From the NCBI GenBank assembly GCA_963765625.1, contig CAVXXD010000010.1:62001-126000 (forward strand): a DNA stretch of 64,000 nt, written 5' to 3'. The translations under genes were made by a program, and so were the position numbers. Source of the stretch: CAVXXD01 sp963765625. GTDB lineage: Bacteria; Actinomycetota; Geothermincolia; Geothermincolales; Geothermincolaceae. Position 1 is the stretch's first letter. Every line of letters starts with the position of its first letter. Shown here one piece after another: positions 17,048 through 25,986 of the stretch. The notes under the pieces are model-generated. The model was not told where the DNA came from. It saw nothing but the letters and a program-made list of their open reading frames with translations, and ran no database searches.

Positions 17048-17803
17048 CCAGGATTACCAGGCCAGAAAGGAACGGGTGCGCGAGCTCTTCGTCGAGTTGC
17101 GCGGCAACCCCGATCTCCGCATACCGCGACGAGATAATCTCACTCCACATCAACCTGGTGGAATACCTGGCGCGCAAGTTCATCAACCGGGGCGAGCCCC
17201 TCGACGACCTGCTGCAGGTGGGGTTCATCGGCCTGATCAAGGCCATCGACCGCTTCGACCTCGACCGGGGCGTGGAATTCACCACCTACGCCACCCCCAC
17301 CATCATCGGGGAGATCAAGCGCCACTTCCGCGACAAGGGGTGGGCCATCCGCATCCCCCGCCGCCTGCAGATGAAGGACATGGAGCTCAACCGGGTGGTG
17401 GAATACCTCAACCAGGAGTTGAAGAGAGTCCCCACCATGCAGGAGATCGCCGAGCAGATGGGGCTTTCCGAGGAAGAAGTGGTGGAGGTGCTGGAGAGCT
17501 CCCACGCCTCCGACTACATCAGCCTGGACGGCCTGAGCTCGGATAACGGCTCCGAGCGGGGCTTTTCCCTGATGGACCACATCGGCTCGGAGGACGGGGA
17601 GTTCTCGGTGACCGAGTACCGCGCCACCATCACCCGCCTCCTCGAACCACCTGGACGAGCGGGAGCAGCAGATCATCTACATGCGCTTCTTTCAGGGCAT
17701 GACCCAGGTGGAAATAGCCCGTGAACTGGGGATTTCCCAGATGCACGTCTCCCGGCTGCTCAACAAGATGTTGTACCGGCTGCGCGAGATAGCCGAATAC
17801 TGA
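17031..17803 (+). CDS. RNA polymerase sigma factor, SigB/SigF type
   Basis: This is a sigma-70 group 3 factor of about 256 aa. Region 2 reads LVEYLARKFINRGEPLDDLL and then GLIKAIDRFDLDRGVEFTTY; region 3 is around IRIPRRLQMKDMELNR; region 4 ends IARELGISQMHVSRLLNKML with a clear helix-turn-helix. It should direct general stress or stationary-phase transcription and be held by the RsbW-type protein encoded just upstream. The ATG at 17031 overlaps that gene, implying translational coupling. Two single-base insertions (near 17113 and 17645) split the frame. The intact length matches SigB/SigF. Confidence 0.9.
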
Positions 17804-17960
17804 CGCGTTCCTCAAAACCCCGTTTATGCAGGCATTTTAGCTTCTGATGACTCCGGCCGGTTCCGGAGGAACACCACCGAGCAAAATGTCGTCAGAAATG
17901 GTAGAATGTAGATAGATAGACGATAGGTTACATATAAATGCGGTCAGGAAGTGAGAAGCG

Positions 17961-18219
17961 ATGAAACAGACCGGAATCGAGAACACCAGCATATCCGAGA
18001 TCATGGAGACCATGAAGCTGATGGTCGGGCAAGCTGGTGCGCATATCGGTCAAGGAATCCAAGCCCAAGACCCACTGGGAGGAAAAAGAAGGGGTCGTCG
18101 AGGGCGTCTACCCCACCGTGTTCCTCTTCCGGTTTAAGAACCGCCGCAACGTCGACGAACGGGTGGCCTACAGCTACGTGGATATCGCCATCGACGACGT
18201 CAAGATCCTGGAGAACTGA
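17961..18219 (+). CDS. Veg-like protein (DUF1021)
   Basis: This small protein of about 85 aa ends in the segment VVEGVYPTVFLFRF and VAYSYVDIAIDDVKI. That aligns in pattern with the Veg family (YPSVFVVK...ERVSYSYADVLT) of Firmicutes, where Veg affects biofilm and germination. The sequence has one extra G near 18028 (gtcgggcaag), after which the frame is restored. The upstream bases gtgagaagcg form only a weak ribosome-binding site. The function here is inferred from the family. Confidence 0.75.
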
Positions 18220-18245
18220 ACGGGCAACGCGGAGACGCGGATGAG

Positions 18246-19077
18246 ATGATCTACCTGGGGACGGCGGGTTTCTCCTACCCCGACTGGAAGGGCCATTTCT
18301 ACCCGGAGCGTTACGACAACCGCCATATGCTGGAGTTTTACTCCGCGCGCTTCCCGGTAGTGGAGATAAACAGCACCTGGTACGCCATCCCGCCGCCCTC
18401 GCGTTTCAACTCCATGGCCGAACGGACGCCGCTCGATTTCCGCTTCATCGTCAAGGCGTTCCGAGGGATCACCCACTGACCGTCCCGGTCAGGAGGAGGA
18501 CTTCCGTGCATTTCCTGGCCTCCGTCCGCCCCCTGGCCGACCACGGCAAGCTCTGCGCCGTACTGGCCCAGTTTCCCTGGGGCTTCAAGAATACCCCGGA
18601 AAACCGCGACTACCTGCGGGTCTTGCGCGAGAGGATGGCCGGACCAGGTGGTGATGGTGGAGTTCCGCAACCAGGATTGGATGGAAGACGACGGGGTGAT
18701 CGGACCTGCTGGAAGAACTGGGGCTGGGCTTCTGCTGCGTGGACGAACCGCGCCTCAAGGGCCTGGTCAAACCCGAGGTCATCGCTCACCGGCGACACCG
18801 GCTACGTCCGTTTCCACGGCCGCAATCACGAGACCTGGTGGGACCGCGAAGCGCGAGGCCTGGGAGCGTTATAACTACCTGTATTCCGAGGAAGAACTGG
18901 GAGAATGGGTGCCCGGGGCGCTGGAGCTGGCGCGGACGCACCACCGACACCTATCTCATCTTCAACAACCATTACCGGGGCCAGGCGGTGCGCAATGCCC
19001 GCATGATGGCCCAGCTGCTACCGCCCGAGCTGGTGGTTCCGCTGGCGCCCGAGGAAACGGGGCCGGCGCTTTTTTAG
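18246..19077 (+). CDS. DUF72 family protein (frameshifted)
   Basis: The start MIYLGTAGFSYPDWKGHFYP is the classic DUF72 N-terminus. Further pieces FNSMAERTPLDFRFIVKAF, FLASVRPLADHGKLCAVLAQFP, VVMVEFRNQDWM and YVRFHGRN appear in order but in different frames. Correcting six apparent one-base insertions between 18470 and 18940 yields a single protein of about 275 aa ending PEETGPALF. DUF72 proteins adopt a TIM barrel and their activity is not established. The gene lies 26 bases after veg on the same strand. The density of errors here is the highest in the window. Confidence 0.8.
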
Positions 19078-19131
19078 GAGATCGCTAGCTAGATTTTCCA
19101 GCACCGGAGAGGGCTATGCGTCGAGGCTTCT

Positions 19132-20090
19132 TCACCGGGTAAGACCTGCAGGCCGGCCGGAGGGTATGCTGGTTATCTCGGCATAGTTCTCCTCCGGCAC
19201 CAGGAACACCTCCGCACCCTCCTCCGCCGCGGCGGTGATCTTGAAATTGATGCCACCGATGGGGCCCACCGAGCCGTCGGCGAAGATCTCACCGGTGCCC
19301 GCGACCCGGTTAGTCCCCGGCCAGGCCTCCACCCCGCATGATGTTGATGATGCCCAGGGTGAGCATCAGCCCGGCCGAGGGGCCGGAGAGGTCCTCGGTG
19401 GAGATGGTTATCTCCAGCGGAAGGTCGTAATTGATGTAGTCGCGGGGATAGATGCCCAGTATCGGCGTGGTTTCTCCGTTTCCGGTGGTGATCAGGGTGG
19501 TCTTGAAGGTGACGCGTCTCCTCCCCCCGCTCCACCGTGACCTCGACCTCCTGCCCGGCCTCCATGCCGGCGAGGATCTCCTTGAGGCCGGCCTGGTCGG
19601 TGACCTGCCGGCCGTCCACCTCGACGATGATGTCTCCCACCACGGCTTCGGAAGCAATGGGGCATCCGCGGCCATGCCAGCACCATCACGCCGGCCGGCT
19701 TCCTCCCCCACCTCGAAGCCCTCCTGCCGCAGTGCGACGGCGAGGCGGTGTTCTTGCTCAGCTCCATGAGCACGTCCGAGCGGGCGTTGTAGTCGGAGTA
19801 GCTCCGCTCGCCACCCAGTATGTCCTTGCAGGCTGCGCACCTCGTCGTGGCTCGAGCAGCGTGGCCTGTACCAGCGTGACGGTGGAGAGGTCGTTGACCA
19901 TCACCGAGGTCAGGTAGAACTGGCCTTCGTCCAGTGGCGGGTATCCCTGGACTTCTATGAGCTCCTCGACCTGTTCGGCCGAGCCCGGGGAGAAGGAGAA
20001 GAAGAAGACCGGGAGTGAGCCGAGGAAGATCAGCAGGGGCAGAATGATTATGAGCACCTGCCAGGCCGCGTTCTTTTTTTTCGGTTTCAT
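19132..20090 (-). CDS. PDZ-Lon membrane protease, SepM/YlbL type (frameshifted)
   Basis: The protein begins with one membrane helix (WQVLIIILPLLIFLGSLPVF), followed by a PDZ domain (MVGDIIVEVDGRQVTDQAGL). A Lon S16 proteolytic domain follows, with the catalytic Ser in LSGPSAGLMLTLGI and the Lys in GGINFKITAA. This is the layout of YlbL in Bacillus and SepM in Streptococcus, a membrane-anchored extracytoplasmic protease. At least four one-base indels split the frame; the corrected length is about 315 aa. It starts 20 bases after amrS with ggaagga as ribosome-binding site, so the two form an operon. Confidence 0.85.
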
Positions 20091-20109
20091 CTGTATCCTT
20101 CCTGCTTTG

Positions 20110-21108
20110 TCAGAAGACGAAGTCGGCCGGGCGGCCGCAGTTGTCGCAGCTCCCGTCGCTGATCCCCGTCACCTCGGTGGAGTAGCCGTCCCGCTTCACC
20201 AGCAGGTTGCGGCAGTTGGGGCAGCGGGTGTTGCCGCCGTCCGCCGCCCTGCACGTTGCCGAGATAGACGTAGTGGAGCTCCTTCTCGGCGATCTCCCGG
20301 GCGCGCAGCAGGGTGCTCAGGGGAGTGGGCTCTATGGTCATCTTGTAGCAGGGGAAGTAGGCCGAGAGGTGCAGCGGTATCTCCCTGCCCAGCCCGGCCA
20401 CGAAGCTCACCAGTTCCTCCATCTGTCCCGGGGCATCGTTCAAGGTGGGGATGATCAGGTTGGTGATCTCGAGGTGGATGCCGGCTGCCCGGGCGGCGCG
20501 GCAGGTCTCCAGGACGGGGGCCAGCTTCGACTTGCAGATCTTGCTTGTAGAAGATCGTCCTCCATGGACTTGATGTCGATGTTCATGGCGTCGATCAGCG
20601 GCGCGAGGCGCGAGAAGGGTTCGGGGTTGTAGAGGCCGTTGGTCACCAGGACGTTCGTAAAGCCCGCGGGCCCGGGCCAGTTCCGCGCATTCCAGGACGA
20701 ACTCGTACCAGATGAAGGGCTCGTTGTAGGTGTAGGCGATGCCGAAGGAGCCGGCATTGAGGGCCTCCTTGCACCACCCGCTGGGCGGTGATCTCGAAGA
20801 CCCTGGCGGACGGCTGGAGCATGTGCCAGTTCTGGCAGAAGTCGCAGCGCTGGTTGCAGCCGCGGGTGCCCGATGGAGTAGATGAGCCTGGCCGGGATGA
20901 AAGTGGTAGAGGGGCTTCTTCTCCACCGGATCGAGCGCCGGTGGCCATGACGCGGTTGTAGATCTCCGAGTAGAGCAGTGCCGTCGCGGTTGATCCGCAC
21001 CTGGCAGAACCCCCGCTTGCCTCGACGATGACGCAGACACTGCGGACAGAGGGTACGCAATGGACCTTCTTTTCCTCCAGTCCGCTCGTAAAAAAGGGCT
21101 TCCCGCAT
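20110..21108 (-). CDS. amrS: AmmeMemoRadiSam system radical SAM enzyme (frameshifted)
   Basis: A leading Cys segment (TLCPQCLRHRRGKRGFCQVR) precedes the radical SAM motif CNQRCDFCQNW, then AYTYNEPFIWYEF, LVTNGLYNPEPFSRLAPLID and NIDIKSMEDD. A C-terminal CxxC pair follows (GSCDNCGRPADFVF). This is the AmrS family, which usually accompanies AmrA (AMMECR1) and AmrB (Memo); neither partner is seen in this window. The ATG at 21108 is preferred because ggagg lies six bases upstream; an ATG at 21114 overlaps that site. At least six one-base insertions break the frame. It is co-oriented with the protease at 20090. Confidence 0.85.
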
Positions 21109-21310
21109 GCTCATCCTCCAGGTCCGTCCGTCTTTCGGATAACTCTATTATGCCCCATGGGCCTTCGCCGCGAAACCGCGCCCGGGAGGAAAACCGCTCC
21201 CGACGTTGAAGAACCTATTGAGAAATGGCTAGTTAATGAGGGCTGCCTAAGACCGATAATAAATGCGAGTACAAGAGGGGGTATTGAATTGGCCCACAGG
21301 TCAGGTAGTC

Positions 21311-21638
21311 ATGCGTGACGAACGAGGTATGACTCTGATCGAATTGATGGTCGTGGTCATCATCATCGGCATCCTGACGGCGATCGCCGTGATGTCCTAT
21401 CGGCTTCACCACCGACAGGACCAGGGAGACCAGCTGCAAGGCGAACCTGCGGACCATCAGAGTCGGCCCTGGAATCGTACAAATTCCAGCACGACGATTA
21501 CCCGAACAGCCTGAACCAGCTCGTCCCGGACTACATCAAGGACCACAACGCCTCACCTGCCCGGCTACCGGCCAGAGCTATAACAGTTCCTACGACAAGG
21601 ACACCGGCGAGGTCTCGTGCCCCGAGTGTGAACAATAG
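21311..21638 (+). CDS. Type IV pilin-like / pseudopilin protein (frameshifted)
   Basis: The N-terminus MRDERG then MTLIELMVVVIIIGILTAIAV is a class III prepilin signal with cleavage after Gly6 and Glu at position +5. The corrected remainder reads as a short pseudopilin tail (CKANLRTI, ESALESYKFQHDDYPNSLNQ, PDYIKDH) with a Cys pair near the end (CPATGQS and CPECEQ), as in ComGC/GspG-like proteins. Three apparent indels lie near 21401, 21462 and 21554. It is followed after 25 bases by a membrane GGDEF-like protein. Secretion ATPase, peptidase and membrane platform genes are not nearby. Confidence 0.75.
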
Positions 21639-21663
21639 CGACAGAGAGAAGGAGAGGTAGGCA

Positions 21664-22517
21664 TTGAAATACTCGAAGTTCGAACAGATCATCTTGCCTC
21701 TGATCGTCGTGATAATCCTGGTCATGTCGGTGACCATGATGGTCCAGGAGATCGGACTGGGTCGAAGTGGTAGGACACGCCCTGATGCTGGTGGTGATCA
21801 GCCGCCAGCTTGAACTGGGGCTACAAGGGCGGGCTTCCGGCCTTCGGGCCTGCTTCGTGCTCTATGCCGGCCTGCGCCTGGGCTTCAAGGGAGACGATAT
21901 GACCACGCAGGTCGGCCTGGGAGCTCATCGCCGCCAAATTCGTCACCTACGGGGTACTGACCCTGCTCTGCTCGCTACATGCGCAACCAGCCTGCGTTAT
22001 TTCTTCGTCAAGATGGAGCACCACGACTACATCGACGACGAGACCCAGATCGGGAACAAGCGCTTCCTGCTCAAGGAACTCACCTCGCGCATCGACGAGA
22101 ACGAGCGCTACGAGGTCCCCTTCTCCCTGGTGGCCTTCACCATCGACCAGGACTTCCTGGAGCAGGATCAAGGGGGTCCAAGCGGGGCCAGCATCCTGCG
22201 GGACATCAGTACCTCCATCCTCAAGAACGACACCCGCTCGGTGGACGAACTGGCCCGCCTGGACAACCAGCTCGTGGTGATACTGCCCTGCGTTCGCCGG
22301 GACGGGGCCAACGTCTGCTGCAAGCGGCTGGAGAGCAAGATGCAGAAGATACCTCGACTCGCACTCCACCAACGGCGAGTCGGAGACGGCCCTGAATGCC
22401 AGGGTCTTCGAGTTTCCGGAGGACCGCGAGGACATCGAGTCCATCGTCAGCACCATCCGCGGCGCCATGGAAGAAGACGCCAGAAGCAGCATGGGGCCGG
22501 CTGACCGCCGCGTTTGA
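21664..22517 (+). CDS. Membrane protein with degenerate GGDEF-like domain (frameshifted)
   Basis: The TTG start at 21664 follows ggagaggtaggca. Two or three N-terminal membrane helices (QIILPLIVVIILVMSVTMM, HALMLVVIS, then LTLLLATCATSLRYFF) lead to a cytoplasmic domain of GGDEF topology: IGNKRFLLKELTSRIDENER, FSLVAFTIDQDF, ILRDISTSILKNDTRSVDEL. At the signature loop it reads ARLDNQLVVILP instead of the GGDEF motif, so diguanylate cyclase activity is unlikely. It may bind a nucleotide or serve as a regulator of the pilin-like protein upstream. Several one-base indels are present. Confidence 0.65.
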
Positions 22518-22537
22518 GAAACGGGGAACGGGGCAGC

Positions 22538-23080
22538 TTAGGAAAAAACCTTCTGTAGTTCGGCCGCGCAGGTGCGGTAGGTTTCTTCGCTGTGCACCAC
22601 GAGCTCTATCAGCTTGAAGGGGATCTCTTTCTTCTCGCAGTAGTCGTGCACTTCCCGCAGGATGGTCCCCGCCGCGATGCTCACCGGCAAACCGCCCATG
22701 CCCGTCCCGAACACCGGCATGGCCAGAGTCCCGATATCTTTCTCTGCGCACCGTCGCAGGACGTTAAGGACGGCCATGCGCACTTTGTCTTCATTGGTGA
22801 CCTTGTCGGCACCCATGATGGCCGCATGGACGATGTAGCGGGCTTTGAGTTTTCCGGCTCCGGTGATGACCGCGGCACCCACCGAGATGGGGGCGGACTC
22901 GAGCGCTTCGGCTTCGATCTCTCCCCCTCCCGCCTCCTTGATTTCGGCGGCCAGCCCCGTCTCCATGGTCAGGAAGCTGTTGGCGGAGTTGACGATGGCA
23001 TCCACCTCCCTTGTCAGAAGGTCTGCCAGTATCACCCGGATTACCAGGTCGTCGATGTTTTTTTCCCAAACGCGCTCCAT
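22538..23080 (-). CDS. Macro domain protein
   Basis: This 180-aa single-domain protein has the macro-domain signature VDAIVNSANSFLTMETGLAAEI, the ADP-ribose loop VFGTGMGGLPVSIAAGTIL, and the middle segment GAAVITGAGKLKARYIVHAA. It should bind ADP-ribose or hydrolyse ADP-ribosyl or O-acetyl-ADP-ribose groups in the cytoplasm. It starts 40 bases after the unknown gene at 23120 on the same strand. An ADP-ribosylglycohydrolase (25987-26929) lies further upstream on the same strand. Confidence 0.92.
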   Translation of the reverse strand: MERVWEKNIDDLVIRVILADLLTREVDAIVNSANSFLTMETGLAAEIKEAGGGEIEAEALESAPISVGAAVITGAGKLKARYIVHAAIMGADKVTNEDKVRMAVLNVLRRCAEKDIGTLAMPVFGTGMGGLPVSIAAGTILREVHDYCEKKEIPFKLIELVVHSEETYRTCAAELQKVFS

Positions 23081-23119
23081 GTTTCCCCCATTCAGAAAAA
23101 GCCCGCTTCGTACTTATTA

Positions 23120-24321
23120 TTATAGGGGCTGGCTACCCCTCAGCCAATGCACTGTTCCCGCCAGGTAAGGCCTCTCCTCCACCACCCGTTCTATGAGGGT
23201 GTTGCGGAGCGCCTCCCTGTCCCGCCAGGCCGGCAGACGGGGGTCGTGAACGAAATCGACGGGTAAGCCGCCTTCGACCACGGCCCCATGACCGACCATC
23301 TCCTCTTCCAGCAGGGCGAAGGCGCGCTCGAACACCTTTTCTTGTTCCTCCAGAGAGGTATCGTCCAGTAGCGTGGGCAGGTAGAGGCTCAGGAAGTGCG
23401 GGGCGCGGTATACGGCGATGAACGGGCGGTAGATGAGGGCGAACAGCCGCTGGCGATAACGAAGGAAGTGGTGGCCGGTCTGGTGGTCGATGTCCTGCCC
23501 TGCTTTCCGGTCACCCCGGTCCACCGCGGGGAAAAGCTCTTCCGCCACGTTGGCCAGGGATTCCTCTAGAACGGCCTCCGCCTTGGAGTGGGGCAGCGGC
23601 TTGATGCGCGTTTCCACGAATAGGGAACCGCACGGCACGAGGTACGGCTCCTGGCCGGAGTCCTCAAGGGATTCAACCCCCTGCTCATCCCCGAGCCGGG
23701 GTCAGGAAGAGGTTGAGGCCCCTGACCGCGTAGGCTTGCGCCTCCCTGGGGTCCAGGTGGACGTAGTCCTCCAGTTGCTCCTGCCTCATTTCCAACAGCC
23801 GCGCCCGGAACCGCACCATCCCGCCGGGATGACCGCCGGGGGGGAGCAGAACGGGTATGCGGAGGTAATCCCGGGTGAGCACGTCCATGAGGCGGTGGGG
23901 GTGCTCGTAATACTGGAACAGTCCATTGGAGCCGGGATAGAGGAAGCGGATCTCCCACCCGTCCGGCAGTTCGGGCAGCCTGACCACCGGCAGGACATGG
24001 GGAAGGCAGGACGCCCCTTCCGCCTTTCCATTCTTCGGAGTAGTAGCGCGCAGGTCTCCCAGGAACATCTCCGGATAGTAGGCCCGCGGGTGGTGCATGG
24101 AGATGTAGGGGGTGAGAAAGCCCTCTACGTCGACGGTCTTCTCCTGGCCGCAGACGGTTCGACTTGACCGCGCCCTTCAGGCTCTCGAGTGTAGGGTAGG
24201 GGCGGGACAGGGCGATGCCTCCTTCGGAGCCGCGGGCCCGGGCGTGTTCTTTCAGGGAATAGAAGAAAGCGTATTTGCTCAGCTCGTGAGCCGTTTTTTC
24301 GACAATCCTCTCATTGATCAT
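23120..24321 (-). CDS. Conserved-looking protein of unknown function (frameshifted)
   Basis: This is a ~400-aa protein that I do not recognise. Corrected pieces in order are MINERIVEKTAHELSKYAFF, PYPTLESLKGAVKS, MHHPRAYYPEMFLGDL, DGWEIRFLYPGSNGLFQYYE, DYLRIPVLLPPGGHPGGM, YVHLDPREAQAYAVRGLNLF, a charged helical stretch (KAEAVLEESLANVAEEL) and HFLRYRQRLFALIYRPFIAV. There is no signal peptide or membrane helix. Its start is 2-5 bases past the stop of the GT4 glycosyltransferase, so translation is coupled and a role with that enzyme is likely. About three one-base insertions break the frame. Confidence 0.65.
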
Positions 24322-24326
24322 CACTA

Positions 24327-25583
24327 TCAGCCAACACCCTCCATCCCCTGCTTCTCTTCCGGCAGGGGCGGGCAGGCGTGCAGGACGCGCGGCCGGTATT
24401 CGTATTCGCGCACGGCCCGCTTGTAGACGTCGCTGGTATGCTGGCTGATGCGGTTCCAGTTGTAGCGCTCGCCGACGAAAGCCCGGGCATCCGAGGTGAG
24501 TCGGCCAGCCAGTTGGCGGTCGGAGAGGATGCGGGTCATGGCGCCGGCCAGGGATATCGGGTCGCCTGGGGTGAATTTCAGCCCGGTCTCCTCGTGGACC
24601 ACGATCTCCTTCAAGCCCCCGGTGTCCCCCACGATAACCGGCGACCCGGCGACCATGGCTTCCAGCACCACCATTCCGAAGGGCTCATAGATGCTGGGGA
24701 CGACGGTCAGGTCGGCGCAGCCGTAGAGACGGATCAGGGTCGCGGCGTCGACGAAGCCCAGGAACCTCACCCTGTCCTCCAGGCCGCTCTCCTCCACCTG
24801 CGCCTTGAGGCTGCGGGCATGCGGCCCGGTGCCGGCAACCAGGAAGGTGACGTCCGGGATCTGCTTGAGCACCTCGGGCATGGCTTCGATCACCGTCTGC
24901 ACACCCTTTTCGTAGACCAGGCGGCCGACAAAGAGGACCATGCGTTCGTCCGGGTCGAGGTACTTCATGCGCAAGCGGCCCGGCTTCTCGTCCGGGCAAT
25001 AATCGTCGAACTCGATGCCGTTGGGGATGACGTCCACCTTGTCCTCCGGCAGCTCGAAGATGTTGACCACTTCGTCCCGCATGTAGTTGCTGCAGCAGAT
25101 GGTACGCACGCTCTCGAAGGTCAGCCACCATTCGGCCTGGTGGATGATCTTCTGCATGGTGCCGGGCAGGTGCCCCTGGTGCCGCCCGTATTCCGTGGCA
25201 TGAATGGTGGCTACCAGGGGAATGCGGTAGGCATGTTTGAGGGCGATGCTGGCGTGGGCCACCAGCCAGTCGTGGGCATGGATGACGTGGACCTTGCCGA
25301 TACGCTCGTTGATGATGGGGATGGCCCTTTCCAGCAGGGCGACGTTGAACTGGAGGGTCCAGGATACCCAGTCGTCCTGGGGTATCTCCGGTGGGTAAAG
25401 GGGTACGCGATGGATATGCACTCCTTCGGTGAACTCGTAATCGGGCTCCCCGGAGACGTCCTTGGTTATCACGTGAATGTTGATGTCGCGCTTGGCAAGG
25501 TTGGTGGCCAGCTTGTGGACGTGCGTCCCGAGACCCCCTACTATGCGGGGAGGGTATTCCCAGGAAAGCAGCAGCACATTCAT
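24327..25583 (-). CDS. GT4 glycosyltransferase, glycogen-synthase-like
   Basis: This 418-aa GT-B enzyme starts MNVLLLSWEYPPRIVGGLGTHV, the GGLG lysine-loop variant seen in GlgA-type and related GT4 enzymes. The C-terminal donor site reads FVGRLVYEKGVQTVIEA and then PSIYEPFGMVVLEAMVAGSP with the E-x7-E motif. It should transfer a hexose from a nucleotide sugar (ADP- or UDP-linked) in the cytoplasm. The ATG at 25583 follows agagagggga, so it is chosen over 25616. It is coupled to the unknown gene downstream. A hairpin terminator at 25695-25722 separates it from the small gene upstream. Confidence 0.9.
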   Translation of the reverse strand: MNVLLLSWEYPPRIVGGLGTHVHKLATNLAKRDINIHVITKDVSGEPDYEFTEGVHIHRVPLYPPEIPQDDWVSWTLQFNVALLERAIPIINERIGKVHVIHAHDWLVAHASIALKHAYRIPLVATIHATEYGRHQGHLPGTMQKIIHQAEWWLTFESVRTICCSNYMRDEVVNIFELPEDKVDVIPNGIEFDDYCPDEKPGRLRMKYLDPDERMVLFVGRLVYEKGVQTVIEAMPEVLKQIPDVTFLVAGTGPHARSLKAQVEESGLEDRVRFLGFVDAATLIRLYGCADLTVVPSIYEPFGMVVLEAMVAGSPVIVGDTGGLKEIVVHEETGLKFTPGDPISLAGAMTRILSDRQLAGRLTSDARAFVGERYNWNRISQHTSDVYKRAVREYEYRPRVLHACPPLPEEKQGMEGVG

Positions 25584-25694
25584 GCGATTCCCCTCTCTGG
25601 CCGTCGATGGATCCAAGCATGAAACATTCTATTAAAATAGCGTCGGCGTGACAAGGCCGCACGTTGACTCCGGGGGTCGGCGGGCATAAAGATA

Positions 25695-25722
25695 GCAGAG
25701 GCACATTTCGGTGCGCCTCTGC
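25695..25722. terminator. Rho-independent-type hairpin
   Basis: The arms gcagaggc and gcctctgc, extended by cac/gtg with one bulge, enclose a short loop and are followed on the plus strand by cgtttctg. It lies past the end of the 46-aa ORF on the minus strand and ahead of the glycosyltransferase, so it probably separates the two units. Confidence 0.6.
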
Positions 25723-25766
25723 CGTTTCTGCCCCTCTTTCAGCCCGGTAGCGGTTACTACCGTAGC

Positions 25767-25907
25767 CTAGCCACCACCCAGAGGAGTAAGCGCCCTGTTC
25801 AACCTGCCGATGAGATCGTCCAAGCTGGTTTTGGGTACGTCTATAGACTCTTCCTTGATGAAGCGCATCAGAAGCCACTGCAGAAACTCGAGTTCGGGAT
25901 TCTCCAA
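25767..25907 (-). CDS. Small protein, 46 aa
   Basis: A TTG start at 25907 has a near-ideal ribosome-binding site (gaaaggaggcatagg) and opens a 46-codon frame. It begins MENPELEFLQWLLMRFIKEE and ends RALTPLGGG. The composition is amphipathic helical with no membrane segment. It lies about 80 bases downstream of the ADP-ribosylglycohydrolase on the same strand and is followed by a terminator hairpin. No family is recognised. The strong ribosome-binding site is the main support. Confidence 0.55.
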   Translation of the reverse strand: MENPELEFLQWLLMRFIKEESIDVPKTSLDDLIGRLNRALTPLGGG

Positions 25908-25986
25908 CCTATGCCTCCTTTCAACTAGTGCCTCTAAAGCCGATTTATATCCACCCGCTATTACGGTTAAACCTGTCCCGTGGGAA

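Noticed and set aside
18246..19077. Programmed frameshifting in the DUF72 gene
   Set aside because: There are about six shifts without slippery motifs, and the same kind of shift affects unrelated genes nearby, so sequence error is simpler.
21664..22517. Diguanylate cyclase
   Set aside because: The GGDEF signature is replaced by ARLDNQ, so the activity is not supported.
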